Below are positions 34,548-43,384 of a DNA stretch of 64,000 bases, in pieces. The stretch comes from an uncultured Opitutaceae bacterium. GTDB taxonomy: Bacteria > Verrucomicrobiota > Verrucomicrobiia > Opitutales > Opitutaceae. A program made the translations under genes and the position numbers. The notes beneath the pieces were generated by a model. That model was given only the letters and a program-made list of their open reading frames with translations. It was not told the DNA's origin and did not search any database. Location of the stretch: contig CAITBM010000069.1 in NCBI GenBank assembly GCA_903890485.1, forward strand, positions 1 to 64,000, written 5' to 3'. Within the stretch, counting starts at the first letter, position 1; each line of letters starts with the position of its first letter.

Positions 34548-35420
34548 TCAGCCGAAAAGCCGGGTGGGATACACGCCGGACCGGACCAGGGAATTGATCG
34601 CGGCCGCGACATGGGCTCGGTCCTCGCGGTAGGTGACGCCAAACCACGTGTCGCTGCTTGAGAGGACGTCGACCGTGGCAGCGCCCCCCTGGATAAGGTC
34701 GGAAACCGCCGACGGGAGGTAGAACTCCGCCTTCGGGTCGCCTCCCCGACTCGCGACAAACGCCTTCAATCCCGTCTCAAGGCCCCCAAAGACAGAGGGG
34801 GTAAAACCCCAGAAATTCATGGACACCACCTCGTCTCCCGTGAACCGCTTCCCCGGGCCCACGTCCGAGGGGACGATCTTCGTCTCCTCGACGATGGACA
34901 CCAGGCGTGCGCCCTTCTCCTGGCAGACGCCCCGGGACACGGCCCCGTTCTCCGAGAGCGTGTTCCTCAGCTTGTAGCCCACGATCGCGAACGTGGGACC
35001 CGACGCCTTAGCCAGAAACACCGCCAGCTCGGAAAACGCGGAGGCCCCGTAGAAGTCGTCGGCGTTGATGACCGCGAACGGTCCGCTGATCTCACCCCGC
35101 GCGCACCACACGGCGTGGCCCGTGCCCCAGGGCTTCTCGCGGCCCTCCGGGTGGCGCGAGCCGGCCGGCAGGTTGTCCACAGACTGGTGCACGAAGCCCA
35201 CCTCGATCCGCCCCAGGTACTTCGCGGTCACGGTAGCGCGAAAGGCCTCCTCAAATTCCTTCCGGATCACGAACACAACCCTCCCGAAACCCGCGCGGAC
35301 CGCATCGAACACCGCGTAGTCGAGGACCGTCTCCCCTGAGGGCCCGATCGGGTCGATCTGCTTGAGTCCGCCGTAGCGGGAGCCCATGCCGGCGGCGAGG
35401 ACGAGGAGCGTGGGGGCCAT
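34548..35420 (-). CDS. sugar-phosphate nucleotidyltransferase-like protein
   Basis: 290 aa. GT-A/NTP-transferase fold with the nucleotide-binding N terminus LLVLAAGMGSRYGGLKQIDP, then VFVIRKEFEEAF, a metal-binding region VINADDFYG, and GDEVVSMNFWGF. It resembles glucose-1-phosphate or hexosamine-1-phosphate nucleotidylyltransferases but is shorter and lacks an acetyltransferase tail. It converges on the GlcNAc-kinase-type gene. The exact sugar is unknown. Confidence 0.82.
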   Translation of the reverse strand: MAPTLLVLAAGMGSRYGGLKQIDPIGPSGETVLDYAVFDAVRAGFGRVVFVIRKEFEEAFRATVTAKYLGRIEVGFVHQSVDNLPAGSRHPEGREKPWGTGHAVWCARGEISGPFAVINADDFYGASAFSELAVFLAKASGPTFAIVGYKLRNTLSENGAVSRGVCQEKGARLVSIVEETKIVPSDVGPGKRFTGDEVVSMNFWGFTPSVFGGLETGLKAFVASRGGDPKAEFYLPSAVSDLIQGGAATVDVLSSSDTWFGVTYREDRAHVAAAINSLVRSGVYPTRLFG

Positions 35421-35613
35421 CCTGCTGGAACACGCCCCAAAGGGACCCCCACGTCAAGCCGCCCGATGGCGCGGCCGGGCTAGACATCGGCGCCCCAAGA
35501 ATCAATAAGGGTTCCCGCCCCGGCAGGTCCCCCCGGGGCAAGGCTGACACACCCCTATCGCCCAGGCTCCTTCCGGCCCGAAACAGCTCATCCCCCAAGA
35601 CCCCCTCCCCACG

Positions 35614-37260
35614 ATGAAAACTGCCGCCCGACCCCTGCCGCTCATCCTCGCCTCGGCCCTGTTGGTCTCCTCGCCACTGGCCGCAAAGGAACCCCTCTAC
35701 GAGGGCCTTGGAACCCACACCCGGAAGGTCACCACGACCTCGGCCGAGGCGCAGAGGTATTTCGACCAGGGCCTGCGCTTCCTCTTCGGCTTCAACCACG
35801 GAGCAGCGATCCGCTCGTTCACCGAGGCCGAGCGCCTGGACCCGGCCTGCGCCATGGCCCACTGGGGGATCGCTCTCGCCTGCGGCCCGCACATCAACTT
35901 CCCCTTGGTGCCTCCCCCCGCGGCGGAGCAGGCATGGCGCGAGCTCGGGCTAGCCCTGCAGTGCGCCGACAAGGCCAGTCCCGTGGAGCGCGACCTGATC
36001 GCGGCCCTCGCCAAGCGCTACGCCAATCCCCAGCCCGACGACCGGTCGGCCCTGGATCTGGCCTATGCCAACGCGATGCGGGAGGTTTGGAGGGCCCACC
36101 CCGGCGACACCGACGTCGGTGTGTTCTTCGCGGAGGCGATGATGGACTTGAGGCCCTGGGACCAATGGACGCCCGAGGGAAAGCCCCAGCCCGGGACCGA
36201 GGAGATCCTGGCGACGCTCGACGCGGTGCTGAAGATCGACATCAACCACCCCTTCGCAAACCACCTCTACATCCACGCCGTCGAGGCCTCGCCCCACCCG
36301 GAGCTCGCGGACGCGGAGGCCGACCGGTTGCGCGACATGCAGCCCGGACTGGCCCACAACGTCCACATGCCCTCGCACATCGACATCCGGCGGGGACGCT
36401 GGTTCGAGGCCATCACCGCCAACCTGAAGGCGGTCGCCGCGGACAAGAGGTACCGGGCGGTGGCGGGTCCGCCCAAGGGTTTCCTGCCGGCCTACATCGC
36501 CCACAACGAGCACATGCTCGCCTACGCGGCCATGATGACAGGCCAGAGCAAGCTTGCGCTCGAGCACGTGCGGGCTCTCACGGCGGACCTCCCCGATGAC
36601 TTCCTCAAGGAGTACGGCGCGATCATGGAGGCGTTCTTTGCGATGCCCTACGAGGTGATGATCCGGTTCGGCCGGTGGGACGAGGTCCTGGCGGAGCCCG
36701 ACCTTCCCGCCAGCATGCCCCTTTCCAGGACCCTCCGCCACGCGGCCCGCGGCATCGCCTTGGCAGCAAAAGGGGACACCGACGGCGCAAGGGGCGAGCA
36801 GGCGGCCTACAACGAGGCCTCGAAGTCCGTGGCCAAGGACGAGGTCGCGGCGGGCAACAACGTGGCCGCGTCGATCCTCGCCATCGCGGGGCCGATGCTC
36901 GACGGCGAGATCCTCTACCGCGAGGGGAAGGTCGAGCCGGCCCTCGCCCGGCTCCGCGAGGCCGTTGCCGCCGAGGACGCCCTCCACTACGATGAACCCC
37001 CCTCGTGGCTCCTGCCCGTGCGCCATTCCCTGGGCGCCACGCTGGTGCGGGAGGGTCGGTACGCGGAGGCCGAGGCCATCTACCGCGAGGACCTGAAGCG
37101 CCTGCCCCAGAACGGGTGGTCGCTCTACGGCCTCGCGGAATGCCTGAGGCATGAGCACCGCCCGGAGGAGGCGGCCAGCGTTGACGCCCAGTTCCAACGG
37201 ATCTGGGCCCGGGCCGACATCCCGATCAAGAGCTCCTGCCTCTGCCAGCCCGGAACCTAG
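35614..37260 (+). CDS. exported tetratricopeptide-repeat protein
   Basis: 548 aa. Signal peptide MKTAARPLPLILASALLVSSPLAA. Helical TPR-like units start with AQRYFDQGLRFLFGFNHGAAIRSFTEAERLDP and AMAHWGIALACG; further repeats lie near 430-530 (EPALARLREAVAAED, YAEAEAIYREDLKRLPQN). A conserved middle block contains HLYIHAVEASPHP and HMPSHIDIRRG. This group is common in Verrucomicrobia, Acidobacteria and Planctomycetes, with no assigned function. The 193-base gap upstream shows no clear signals. Confidence 0.83.
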   Translation: MKTAARPLPLILASALLVSSPLAAKEPLYEGLGTHTRKVTTTSAEAQRYFDQGLRFLFGFNHGAAIRSFTEAERLDPACAMAHWGIALACGPHINFPLVPPPAAEQAWRELGLALQCADKASPVERDLIAALAKRYANPQPDDRSALDLAYANAMREVWRAHPGDTDVGVFFAEAMMDLRPWDQWTPEGKPQPGTEEILATLDAVLKIDINHPFANHLYIHAVEASPHPELADAEADRLRDMQPGLAHNVHMPSHIDIRRGRWFEAITANLKAVAADKRYRAVAGPPKGFLPAYIAHNEHMLAYAAMMTGQSKLALEHVRALTADLPDDFLKEYGAIMEAFFAMPYEVMIRFGRWDEVLAEPDLPASMPLSRTLRHAARGIALAAKGDTDGARGEQAAYNEASKSVAKDEVAAGNNVAASILAIAGPMLDGEILYREGKVEPALARLREAVAAEDALHYDEPPSWLLPVRHSLGATLVREGRYAEAEAIYREDLKRLPQNGWSLYGLAECLRHEHRPEEAASVDAQFQRIWARADIPIKSSCLCQPGT

Positions 37261-37314
37261 GCGGGCCCCAAGGCGGCTAGACACCCGGGCCCGGAAGGGC
37301 CAGTGTCGCCAGGC

Positions 37315-38331
37315 ATGGCCCGCTCCCCAAGGAAACCCGCCCCCCGCCCGCGCGTGACCGTCCTGGCGACCGGGGGAACGATCGCTGGGGCGCAGACGAC
37401 GCGCTCGAGGCGCGGGTACACCTCGGGCGTGTTCTCCATAGAGTCGCTGATCGACGCGGCCCCGGGGATCGAGTCCCTGGCTGACCTGGAGGCGGTTCAC
37501 GTCGCCAGCATCGGCAGCCAGGACATGAGCGAGTCGGTCTGGCGGGACCTGGCCCGGCGGACCCAAGCCGCGCTTGACCGGCCTGGGGTGTCGGGAGCGG
37601 TGGTGACCCACGGGACCGACACCATGGAGGAGACCGCCTACTTCCTGAACCTGGTGATCCGCAGCCCGAAGCCCGTGGTCCTGGTAGGCGCCATGAGGCC
37701 CGCGACCGCCATCAGCGCCGACGGCCCGATGAACCTCTACAACGCCGTCGCCACGGCCGCCCATCCCGAGGCCGGGGGCCGCGGGGTGCTGGTGGTCGCC
37801 AATGACGAGATCCACTTCGCCCGGGAGGTGGCGAAGACCAACACGACGCAGGTGGGCACGTTCAAGAGCACGCACCGGGGGCTGGCCGGGCTCGTGAGCT
37901 CCGCCCGGATCCATTTCTACGGCTCCCCGGTGCGCCGCCACACCGCGGGCAGCGAGCTCGGGCTGGTGGGGGTGCGCGCACTGCCCCGTGTCGATATCGT
38001 CTACGCCTACGCCGGCATGGGCCGGGAGCTGATCGACGCCGCGGTCGAGGCGGGAACCCGGGGGCTTGTCATCGCCGGAGTCGGCAACGGCAACATGAAC
38101 TCCTCCGTTGCCGCGGCGGCGCGCGCCGCCGCGCGCCGGGGGATCGCCGTCGTCCGCAGCACGAGGACCGGAGGGGGCGTCGTGGAGCGCAACGTCGAGA
38201 TGGACGACGACCGCCTGGGGTTCATCGCCTCCGACGAGCTGAACCCCCAGAAGGCGAGGATCCTCCTGATGCTCGGGCTTGCGAGGACCCGGGACCCCGG
38301 GGCCCTCCAGGAGCTTTTCTACGCCTACTAG
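37315..38331 (+). CDS. ansA: L-asparaginase
   Basis: 338 aa from ATG 37315 (an in-frame GTG lies 12 bases upstream). The catalytic threonine of the first motif is in LATGGTIAG (about residues 17-25), the second catalytic set in VTHGTDTMEETA (about 96-107), followed by VLVGAMRPATAISADGPMNL. C-terminal GNGNMN is also conserved. Hydrolyses asparagine to aspartate and ammonia. No signal peptide is seen, which suggests a cytoplasmic enzyme although the sequence style is closer to type II. The gene symbol is by family only. Confidence 0.88.
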   Translation: MARSPRKPAPRPRVTVLATGGTIAGAQTTRSRRGYTSGVFSIESLIDAAPGIESLADLEAVHVASIGSQDMSESVWRDLARRTQAALDRPGVSGAVVTHGTDTMEETAYFLNLVIRSPKPVVLVGAMRPATAISADGPMNLYNAVATAAHPEAGGRGVLVVANDEIHFAREVAKTNTTQVGTFKSTHRGLAGLVSSARIHFYGSPVRRHTAGSELGLVGVRALPRVDIVYAYAGMGRELIDAAVEAGTRGLVIAGVGNGNMNSSVAAAARAAARRGIAVVRSTRTGGGVVERNVEMDDDRLGFIASDELNPQKARILLMLGLARTRDPGALQELFYAY

Positions 38332-38342
38332 GCCCCGGGCAT

Positions 38343-38358
38343 TACCGGCATCCCGGTA
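38343..38358. terminator. short hairpin after the asparaginase gene
   Basis: TACCGG at 38343-38348 and CCGGTA at 38353-38358 with a CATC loop, 11 bases past the stop. No T run follows, so it is only a candidate terminator; it could equally be an operator for the response regulator gene downstream. Confidence 0.3.
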
Positions 38359-38410
38359 GCGAGAGCGCTTTCCATTTTCCAACGGGGCGGACAGGATCCC
38401 CCCCGAGCCG

Positions 38411-39073
38411 ATGAAGATAGCCATTGTCGAGGACGAGCGACTTTTCCGGGAGGTTCTCCGCAACGTCTGCGTCAGCGAGCTCGGTCACTCGGTGGTCGGC
38501 GAGGCCGGCTCCGGGCGGGAGGCCCTCACGGTCATCCCGTCCACGCTTCCCGACCTGCTGGTCCTCGACATCCACCTGCCCGACATGGACGGATTCGAGG
38601 TGCTGCGGATGGTCCGTCGGAAGAGGGCGCTCATCAGGACGCTTGTGATCTCCTCGTACTTCAACGACTACACGCTGTGCAGGATCGAGCGCGCAGGCGT
38701 GCAGGGGTTCATCGACAAGTCCACCAACACGATGGACGAATTGGGGGCGGCGATCGCCGCCATCGACGGGGGTCGGACCTACTTTCCACCGCCCTTCACC
38801 GAGGCCAGGCGCCTGCATGGCCGAAACCCGGTCGCCTTTGACAAGGTCCTCACCGACCGCGAACAGACCGTCCTCGGCCTGGTGGGCGAGCCCCTCTCCG
38901 ACGCCGAGATCGCCGACCTCCTCGGCCTCTCCCCGGAGACCGTCGAGAAGCACCGCTTCAACATAATGCGCAAGCTGGGCCTTCACTCGCGCGCGGAGTC
39001 GGCTCGCTTCGCCCGGCGCTGCGGGCTGACGCGCCCGCCCGTCTCCGCCAGGGACCGCCCCCCGCCAAACTGA
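38411..39073 (+). CDS. NarL/FixJ-type response regulator
   Basis: 220 aa. Receiver domain with acidic pocket (IVEDER, residues 6-10), phosphoacceptor Asp53 in LLVLDIHLPDMDG, conserved Thr/Ser and Lys positions (VISSY, FIDKST). The C-terminal LuxR-type helix-turn-helix (about 148-205) includes LTDREQTVLGLV, SDAEIADLLGLSPETVEKH and RKLGLHSRAE. DNA-binding transcription regulator. No histidine kinase is adjacent, so its partner is elsewhere. It may control the MFS gene 43 bases downstream. Confidence 0.92.
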   Translation: MKIAIVEDERLFREVLRNVCVSELGHSVVGEAGSGREALTVIPSTLPDLLVLDIHLPDMDGFEVLRMVRRKRALIRTLVISSYFNDYTLCRIERAGVQGFIDKSTNTMDELGAAIAAIDGGRTYFPPPFTEARRLHGRNPVAFDKVLTDREQTVLGLVGEPLSDAEIADLLGLSPETVEKHRFNIMRKLGLHSRAESARFARRCGLTRPPVSARDRPPPN

Positions 39074-39116
39074 CCGCAGGGGTTGCACAAGGGCCGATCC
39101 CGGATAGCTAGGTTCG

Positions 39117-40352
39117 GTGCAAAGCGACCCAAACACTGAGGCCGGCAGGAAGACCTTCTACGGAATCCTGATCGCCCTCAGCGCGTCCCACCTGATCAAC
39201 GACACGCTGCAGTCGCTGCTGCCGTCGATCTACCCGATACTAAAGTCCTCATTCAACCTGACCTACACCCAGGTGGGGTTGATCACGCTGAGCTTCCAGC
39301 TGACGGCGTCCATCCTCCAGCCGCTTGTCGGGCGCTACACGGACAGCCACCACAAGCCCTATTCGCTGGCCTTCGGGATGGCGATCACGCTGGTCGGCCT
39401 CACGTTCCTGTCCCAGGCGGGCAGCTACCCAATGATCCTCGTCTCGTCCGTGATGGTGGGCATGGGATCGGCGATCTTCCACCCCGAGGCCTCGCGGGTG
39501 GCGCACATGGCCGCGGGGGACCGTCACGGCCTCGCCCAGTCGGTGTTCCAGACCGGGGGAAACCTCGGGTCATCCCTCGGGCCGCTCTTGGCCGCCCTCA
39601 TCATCGCCCGCAACGGTCAGGCCTCGATCCTTTGGTTCACGGCTGTCGCGCTCTGCGGCATCGTCCTCTTGTCGCGGGTGGGCGGCTGGTACAGCCAGCA
39701 TCTCCCCCAGTTCCAGAGGCGAAAGGCATCCCACGCCGCGGCCGTGCTTCCCCGGCGCACCGTGATCCTCTCCCTTGCCGTCCTGGTCGTCCTCACGTTC
39801 TCGAAGTACTTCTACCTCGTTAGCCTCTCCAACTACTACACGTTCTACCTGATCCAGCGCTTCCACCTCTCGATCCAGGGCGCGCAGTACCTCTTGTTCG
39901 TCTACTTGGCGGCCGTCGCCCTCGGCACGATACTCGGCGGCCCCCTGGGGGACCGCTTCGGCAGGAAATACGTGATCTGGGTGTCGATCCTGGGGGTTGC
40001 GCCCTTCTCGCTCCTGCTCCCGCATGTCGGCCTCGGCGCCACGGTTGGCCTCACGGTCGTGATCGGCCTCATCCTCGCGTCGGCTTTCTCGGCCATCCTG
40101 GTCTACGCGCAGGAGCTCGTGCCGGGTAAGGTGGGCATGATCTCCGGCCTGTTCTTCGGCCTGGCCTTCGGCTGCGGGGGAATCGCGTCTGCGGTCCTCG
40201 GCCGACTTGCCGATGTCACCAGCATCACCTTTGTCTTCGACGTGTGCGGCTACCTTCCGCTCCTCGGGCTGTTCACCTGGTTCCTCCCCGACATCGAGGG
40301 GGCGAGCCGGCGCGCCCGGCGCCTCGGGAAGGATGAGGTCCAGCCCGCCTAA
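39117..40352 (+). CDS. MFS transporter, fosmidomycin-resistance-like
   Basis: 411 aa starting at GTG 39117. Twelve predicted transmembrane helices. LSASHLINDTLQSLLPSIYPILK and FNLTYTQVGLITL at the start are typical of the Fsr group; GGPLGDRFGRKYVIWVS is the loop motif in the second half. Fsr-type proteins export fosmidomycin and other compounds; the natural substrate is unknown. It precedes the esterase gene by 6 bases. Confidence 0.88.
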   Translation: MQSDPNTEAGRKTFYGILIALSASHLINDTLQSLLPSIYPILKSSFNLTYTQVGLITLSFQLTASILQPLVGRYTDSHHKPYSLAFGMAITLVGLTFLSQAGSYPMILVSSVMVGMGSAIFHPEASRVAHMAAGDRHGLAQSVFQTGGNLGSSLGPLLAALIIARNGQASILWFTAVALCGIVLLSRVGGWYSQHLPQFQRRKASHAAAVLPRRTVILSLAVLVVLTFSKYFYLVSLSNYYTFYLIQRFHLSIQGAQYLLFVYLAAVALGTILGGPLGDRFGRKYVIWVSILGVAPFSLLLPHVGLGATVGLTVVIGLILASAFSAILVYAQELVPGKVGMISGLFFGLAFGCGGIASAVLGRLADVTSITFVFDVCGYLPLLGLFTWFLPDIEGASRRARRLGKDEVQPA

Positions 40353-40358
40353 TCTCCC

Positions 40359-41111
40359 ATGAAACCAAGGACCACCCGGGCGAAGCCCGCTTTTGTATCA
40401 CGGTCGCCGCAGACCGGGACCGACTACATGATCTATGTGGACGCACCGGACCCGGCTAGCCGTCGAGCGCCGATGCCCCTGGTGCTCGTGATGGACGGGG
40501 ACTACCTGTTTGACGCAGCGGTCGAGGCGAGCCGCGCGCTGACGGCCGCGGGAACGATCGAGCCAACCGCGGTTGTGGGTGTCGGTTACGGCGCGGGCTT
40601 CGGGGATCCGGGCAACCACCGGGGCCGCGACTACACCCCAACGGCATCCACGGACGAGCCCTCGAGCGGGGGCGCCGAGGCCTTCCACACCTACCTCGTG
40701 GACTCGCTCTGGCCCGAGCTCGCCAGCCGGCTGCCCCTTGACCCCGACAAGCTTGTGATCGCGGGGCATTCCCTGGGATCCCTCCTGGTGCTCCACGCGC
40801 TCTTCCAGGAAAAACCGTTCTTCACCCGGGCTCTGGCGAGTGCGCCCTCCATCTGGTGGGACAACCGGAGCATCCTTGGCATCGTCTCGCGGCTTCGCGA
40901 CCGCCAGGAGGCCCTCGCCGGCCGCCTCTACCTGGGCGTCGGGGCCGACGACACGCCCTCGATGACCGAAGACCTTGCCCTCCTTGAGAAGCAGCTGCGG
41001 GAGAGGCCCTTCCGGGGTCTTTCCCTGGTGGCGCAGTCATTCGCCGGACACGACCACTACGATGTCGCTCCTTATACCCTTTCTGCAGGTATTGCCTCGA
41101 TGATCGGTTAA
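40359..41111 (+). CDS. alpha/beta-hydrolase esterase (D/EstA-IroE group)
   Basis: 250 aa, no signal peptide. Nucleophile elbow GHSLGSLLVLH, an oxyanion-region LVLVMDGDYLF, and a late His in AGHDHYDVAP suggest Ser-Asp-His catalysis. The overall order matches putative siderophore esterases and acetyl-esterases of the IroE/Fes-like group (PF00756). Short gap to the MFS gene upstream and the M3 peptidase 15 bases downstream, so one transcript is likely. Substrate not evident. Confidence 0.85.
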   Translation: MKPRTTRAKPAFVSRSPQTGTDYMIYVDAPDPASRRAPMPLVLVMDGDYLFDAAVEASRALTAAGTIEPTAVVGVGYGAGFGDPGNHRGRDYTPTASTDEPSSGGAEAFHTYLVDSLWPELASRLPLDPDKLVIAGHSLGSLLVLHALFQEKPFFTRALASAPSIWWDNRSILGIVSRLRDRQEALAGRLYLGVGADDTPSMTEDLALLEKQLRERPFRGLSLVAQSFAGHDHYDVAPYTLSAGIASMIG

Positions 41112-41126
41112 GTTTGCCTCGGGGGC

Positions 41127-43265
41127 ATGCATAACCTTTCCCGGCTCACGGGAGGTTTCGTCGCCTCCCTGCTCCTCATCGCCGCACACCCCGTCTCCGG
41201 CGAGACCCCGACTGAAAAACCCATGCCTGAGAACCCGTTCTTCACCCAAAGCCCCCTTCCCTTTCATTACCCCCGGTTCGACCTGATCAAGGACTCGGAC
41301 TACACGCCCGCATTCGAGAGGGGAATGGCGGACCAGTTGAGGGAGGTCGCCGCCATCGCGTCCAACCCGGAGGCCCCAACATTCGACAACACGATCGTCG
41401 CCATGGAGCTTTCCGGCCGGCTCCTGGCCCGGGTCTCGTCCGTCTTCAACAACCTGAAGGACGCCAACACGAACGAGGTGTTGCAAACGATCGAGACCGC
41501 AATGGCCCCGCGGATCTCGGCGCACAACGACTCAATCACCCTAAACTCGGCGCTCTTCGGGCGCATCGAGTCCCTCTATGACAGGCGCGAGGCGCTGGGA
41601 CTCGACCGGGAATCGCTGAGGCTGCTCGAGCGCTATCACCGCGACTTTGTCCGCGCCGGCGCCCGCCTTTCGGACGCCGACAAGTCCAGGCTCAAGGCCA
41701 TGAACTCCGAGCTGGCGAGCCTTCTTGCCGCCTGCGGGCAGAACGTGCTCAAAGAAAAGAACGCCTCTTCGGTCGTCGTCCACGACCGCTCCGAACTGGC
41801 TGGGCTCACCCCTGAGGAGATCGCATCACTGGCGGACACTGCCGCGGCCGATGGCAAGCCCGGCGAGTTTGAGATCCGCATCATGAACACCACGGGCCAA
41901 CCGCTCCTGTCCGCGCTCGAGAACCGGGCGTTGAGGGAGCGGATCATGAAGGTCTCCCTCGCCCGGGGAAGCCACGGCGGGCCCTACGACAACCGGACCC
42001 TCATCGTGAGGATTGCCAGGCTGCGGGCCGAGCAGGCGGCCCTCCTCGGCTATGAGAGCCACGCGGCCTACCGGGTCGAGGACCAGACCGCACGCACCGT
42101 GGCGGCGGTGGATGGCATCCTTGCCAAGCTTGTCCCGGCAGCCGTGGCGAAGTCCCGCAGGGAGGCGGGCGACATGCAGGCCCTCATCGACCAGGGCAAG
42201 GGGGGCTTCACCCTGGCCTCGTGGGACTGGGACTTCTACTCCGAGAAAGTCCGGAAGGCCCAGTACGCCTTCGACGAGTCGCAGCTTAAGCCCTACTTCG
42301 AGCTGAACCACGTCCTCCTGGACGGGTTGTTCTTCGCGGCCCACGGCCTCTACGGCATCACCTTCCGGGAGCGCCACGACCTGCCGGTGTACCAACCCGA
42401 CGTGCGGGTCTTCGACGTGAACGACGCCGACGGAAAGCCGCTGGCGATCCTGATCATGGATTTTTACGCCCGGCCGGCCAAGCTCGGGGGCGCCTGGATG
42501 AACGAATACGTCTCGCAGTCGTCACTCCTGGGCGAGAACCCCGTCGTTGCCAACCACCTGAACATTCCGAGGCCCGCGGCTGGGGAACCGACCCTGCTCA
42601 CCTTCGACGAGGTGGTCACCCTGTTCCATGAATTTGGCCACGGCCTGCATGGAATCTTCTCCCATGTGAAGTATCCCACGTTTTCCGGAACGAGCGTGCC
42701 GAGGGATTTTGTCGAGTACCCGTCCCAGATAAACGAGATGTGGGCGGCGTTTCCCGACGTCGTGAAAAACTATGCCAGGCATTACAAGACGGGGGAGGCC
42801 ATGCCCCAGGCCCTCCTCGACAAGATGCTGTCGACCCAGAAGTTCGGCAAGGGCTTCGCGACGCTCGAGTACCTGAAGGCGACGCTCTTGGACCAGGGCT
42901 GGCACACGCTCAAGGCCGACCAGGTTCCAAGCGACGTCGACGCGTTCGAGGCCTCCGTCTTCAGGAAATACGGCGCCGACTTCGACCCAGTGCCCCCGCG
43001 GTACCGCTCCCCTTATTTCCAGCATGCCTTCGCGGGGGGCTACTCCGCGGGGTACTATTCCTACATTTGGGCCGACGTGCTTGTCGCCGACAGCGTCGAG
43101 TGGTTCAAGGCCCACGGCGGCCTCAGCCGGGCCAGTGGCGACCGATTCCGTTCCACGGTCCTCTCCAAGGGGGGCAGCGTGGAGGCCATGACGCTCTTCC
43201 GGGAGTTTACCGGCGGAGAGCCAGATATCGCTCCGCTGATCCGCCTGCGGGGCCTCGACGAATAG
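41127..43265 (+). CDS. dcp: M3 family metallopeptidase (peptidyl-dipeptidase Dcp)
   Basis: 712 aa. An N-terminal signal peptide (GGFVASLLLIAAHPVSG) suggests a periplasmic form. The M3 domain covers most of the rest, with the zinc site HEFGHGLHG in FHEFGHGLHGIFSH, the third ligand in the YPSQINEMWAAF region, and a conserved end YYSYIWADVLVADSVEWF. Length and text fit Dcp, which removes C-terminal dipeptides. It may recycle peptides after periplasmic proteolysis. Lies 15 bases downstream of the esterase. Confidence 0.92.
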   Translation: MHNLSRLTGGFVASLLLIAAHPVSGETPTEKPMPENPFFTQSPLPFHYPRFDLIKDSDYTPAFERGMADQLREVAAIASNPEAPTFDNTIVAMELSGRLLARVSSVFNNLKDANTNEVLQTIETAMAPRISAHNDSITLNSALFGRIESLYDRREALGLDRESLRLLERYHRDFVRAGARLSDADKSRLKAMNSELASLLAACGQNVLKEKNASSVVVHDRSELAGLTPEEIASLADTAAADGKPGEFEIRIMNTTGQPLLSALENRALRERIMKVSLARGSHGGPYDNRTLIVRIARLRAEQAALLGYESHAAYRVEDQTARTVAAVDGILAKLVPAAVAKSRREAGDMQALIDQGKGGFTLASWDWDFYSEKVRKAQYAFDESQLKPYFELNHVLLDGLFFAAHGLYGITFRERHDLPVYQPDVRVFDVNDADGKPLAILIMDFYARPAKLGGAWMNEYVSQSSLLGENPVVANHLNIPRPAAGEPTLLTFDEVVTLFHEFGHGLHGIFSHVKYPTFSGTSVPRDFVEYPSQINEMWAAFPDVVKNYARHYKTGEAMPQALLDKMLSTQKFGKGFATLEYLKATLLDQGWHTLKADQVPSDVDAFEASVFRKYGADFDPVPPRYRSPYFQHAFAGGYSAGYYSYIWADVLVADSVEWFKAHGGLSRASGDRFRSTVLSKGGSVEAMTLFREFTGGEPDIAPLIRLRGLDE

Positions 43266-43384
43266 CGCCAGCCAGGGCACCTCAAGTTCCCTAGGGGGAA
43301 GACCGAGGCGCGGATTGACCGCGCTCGGTTCGCCAGCTACGGCTTGGCCCATCTAGCCTCACCCCGCATTCGAGACCCAAACTG

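Noticed and set aside
37303-37314. GTG start for the asparaginase gene
   Set aside because: ATG at 37315 is closer to the conserved N terminus and the extra four residues are not family-like.
35950-38463. 837-codon minus-strand open frame antisense to the TPR and asparaginase genes
   Set aside because: Composition is Arg/Gly/Val/His-rich with no domain text, as expected for the antisense frame of high-GC coding DNA; the plus-strand genes have clear families.
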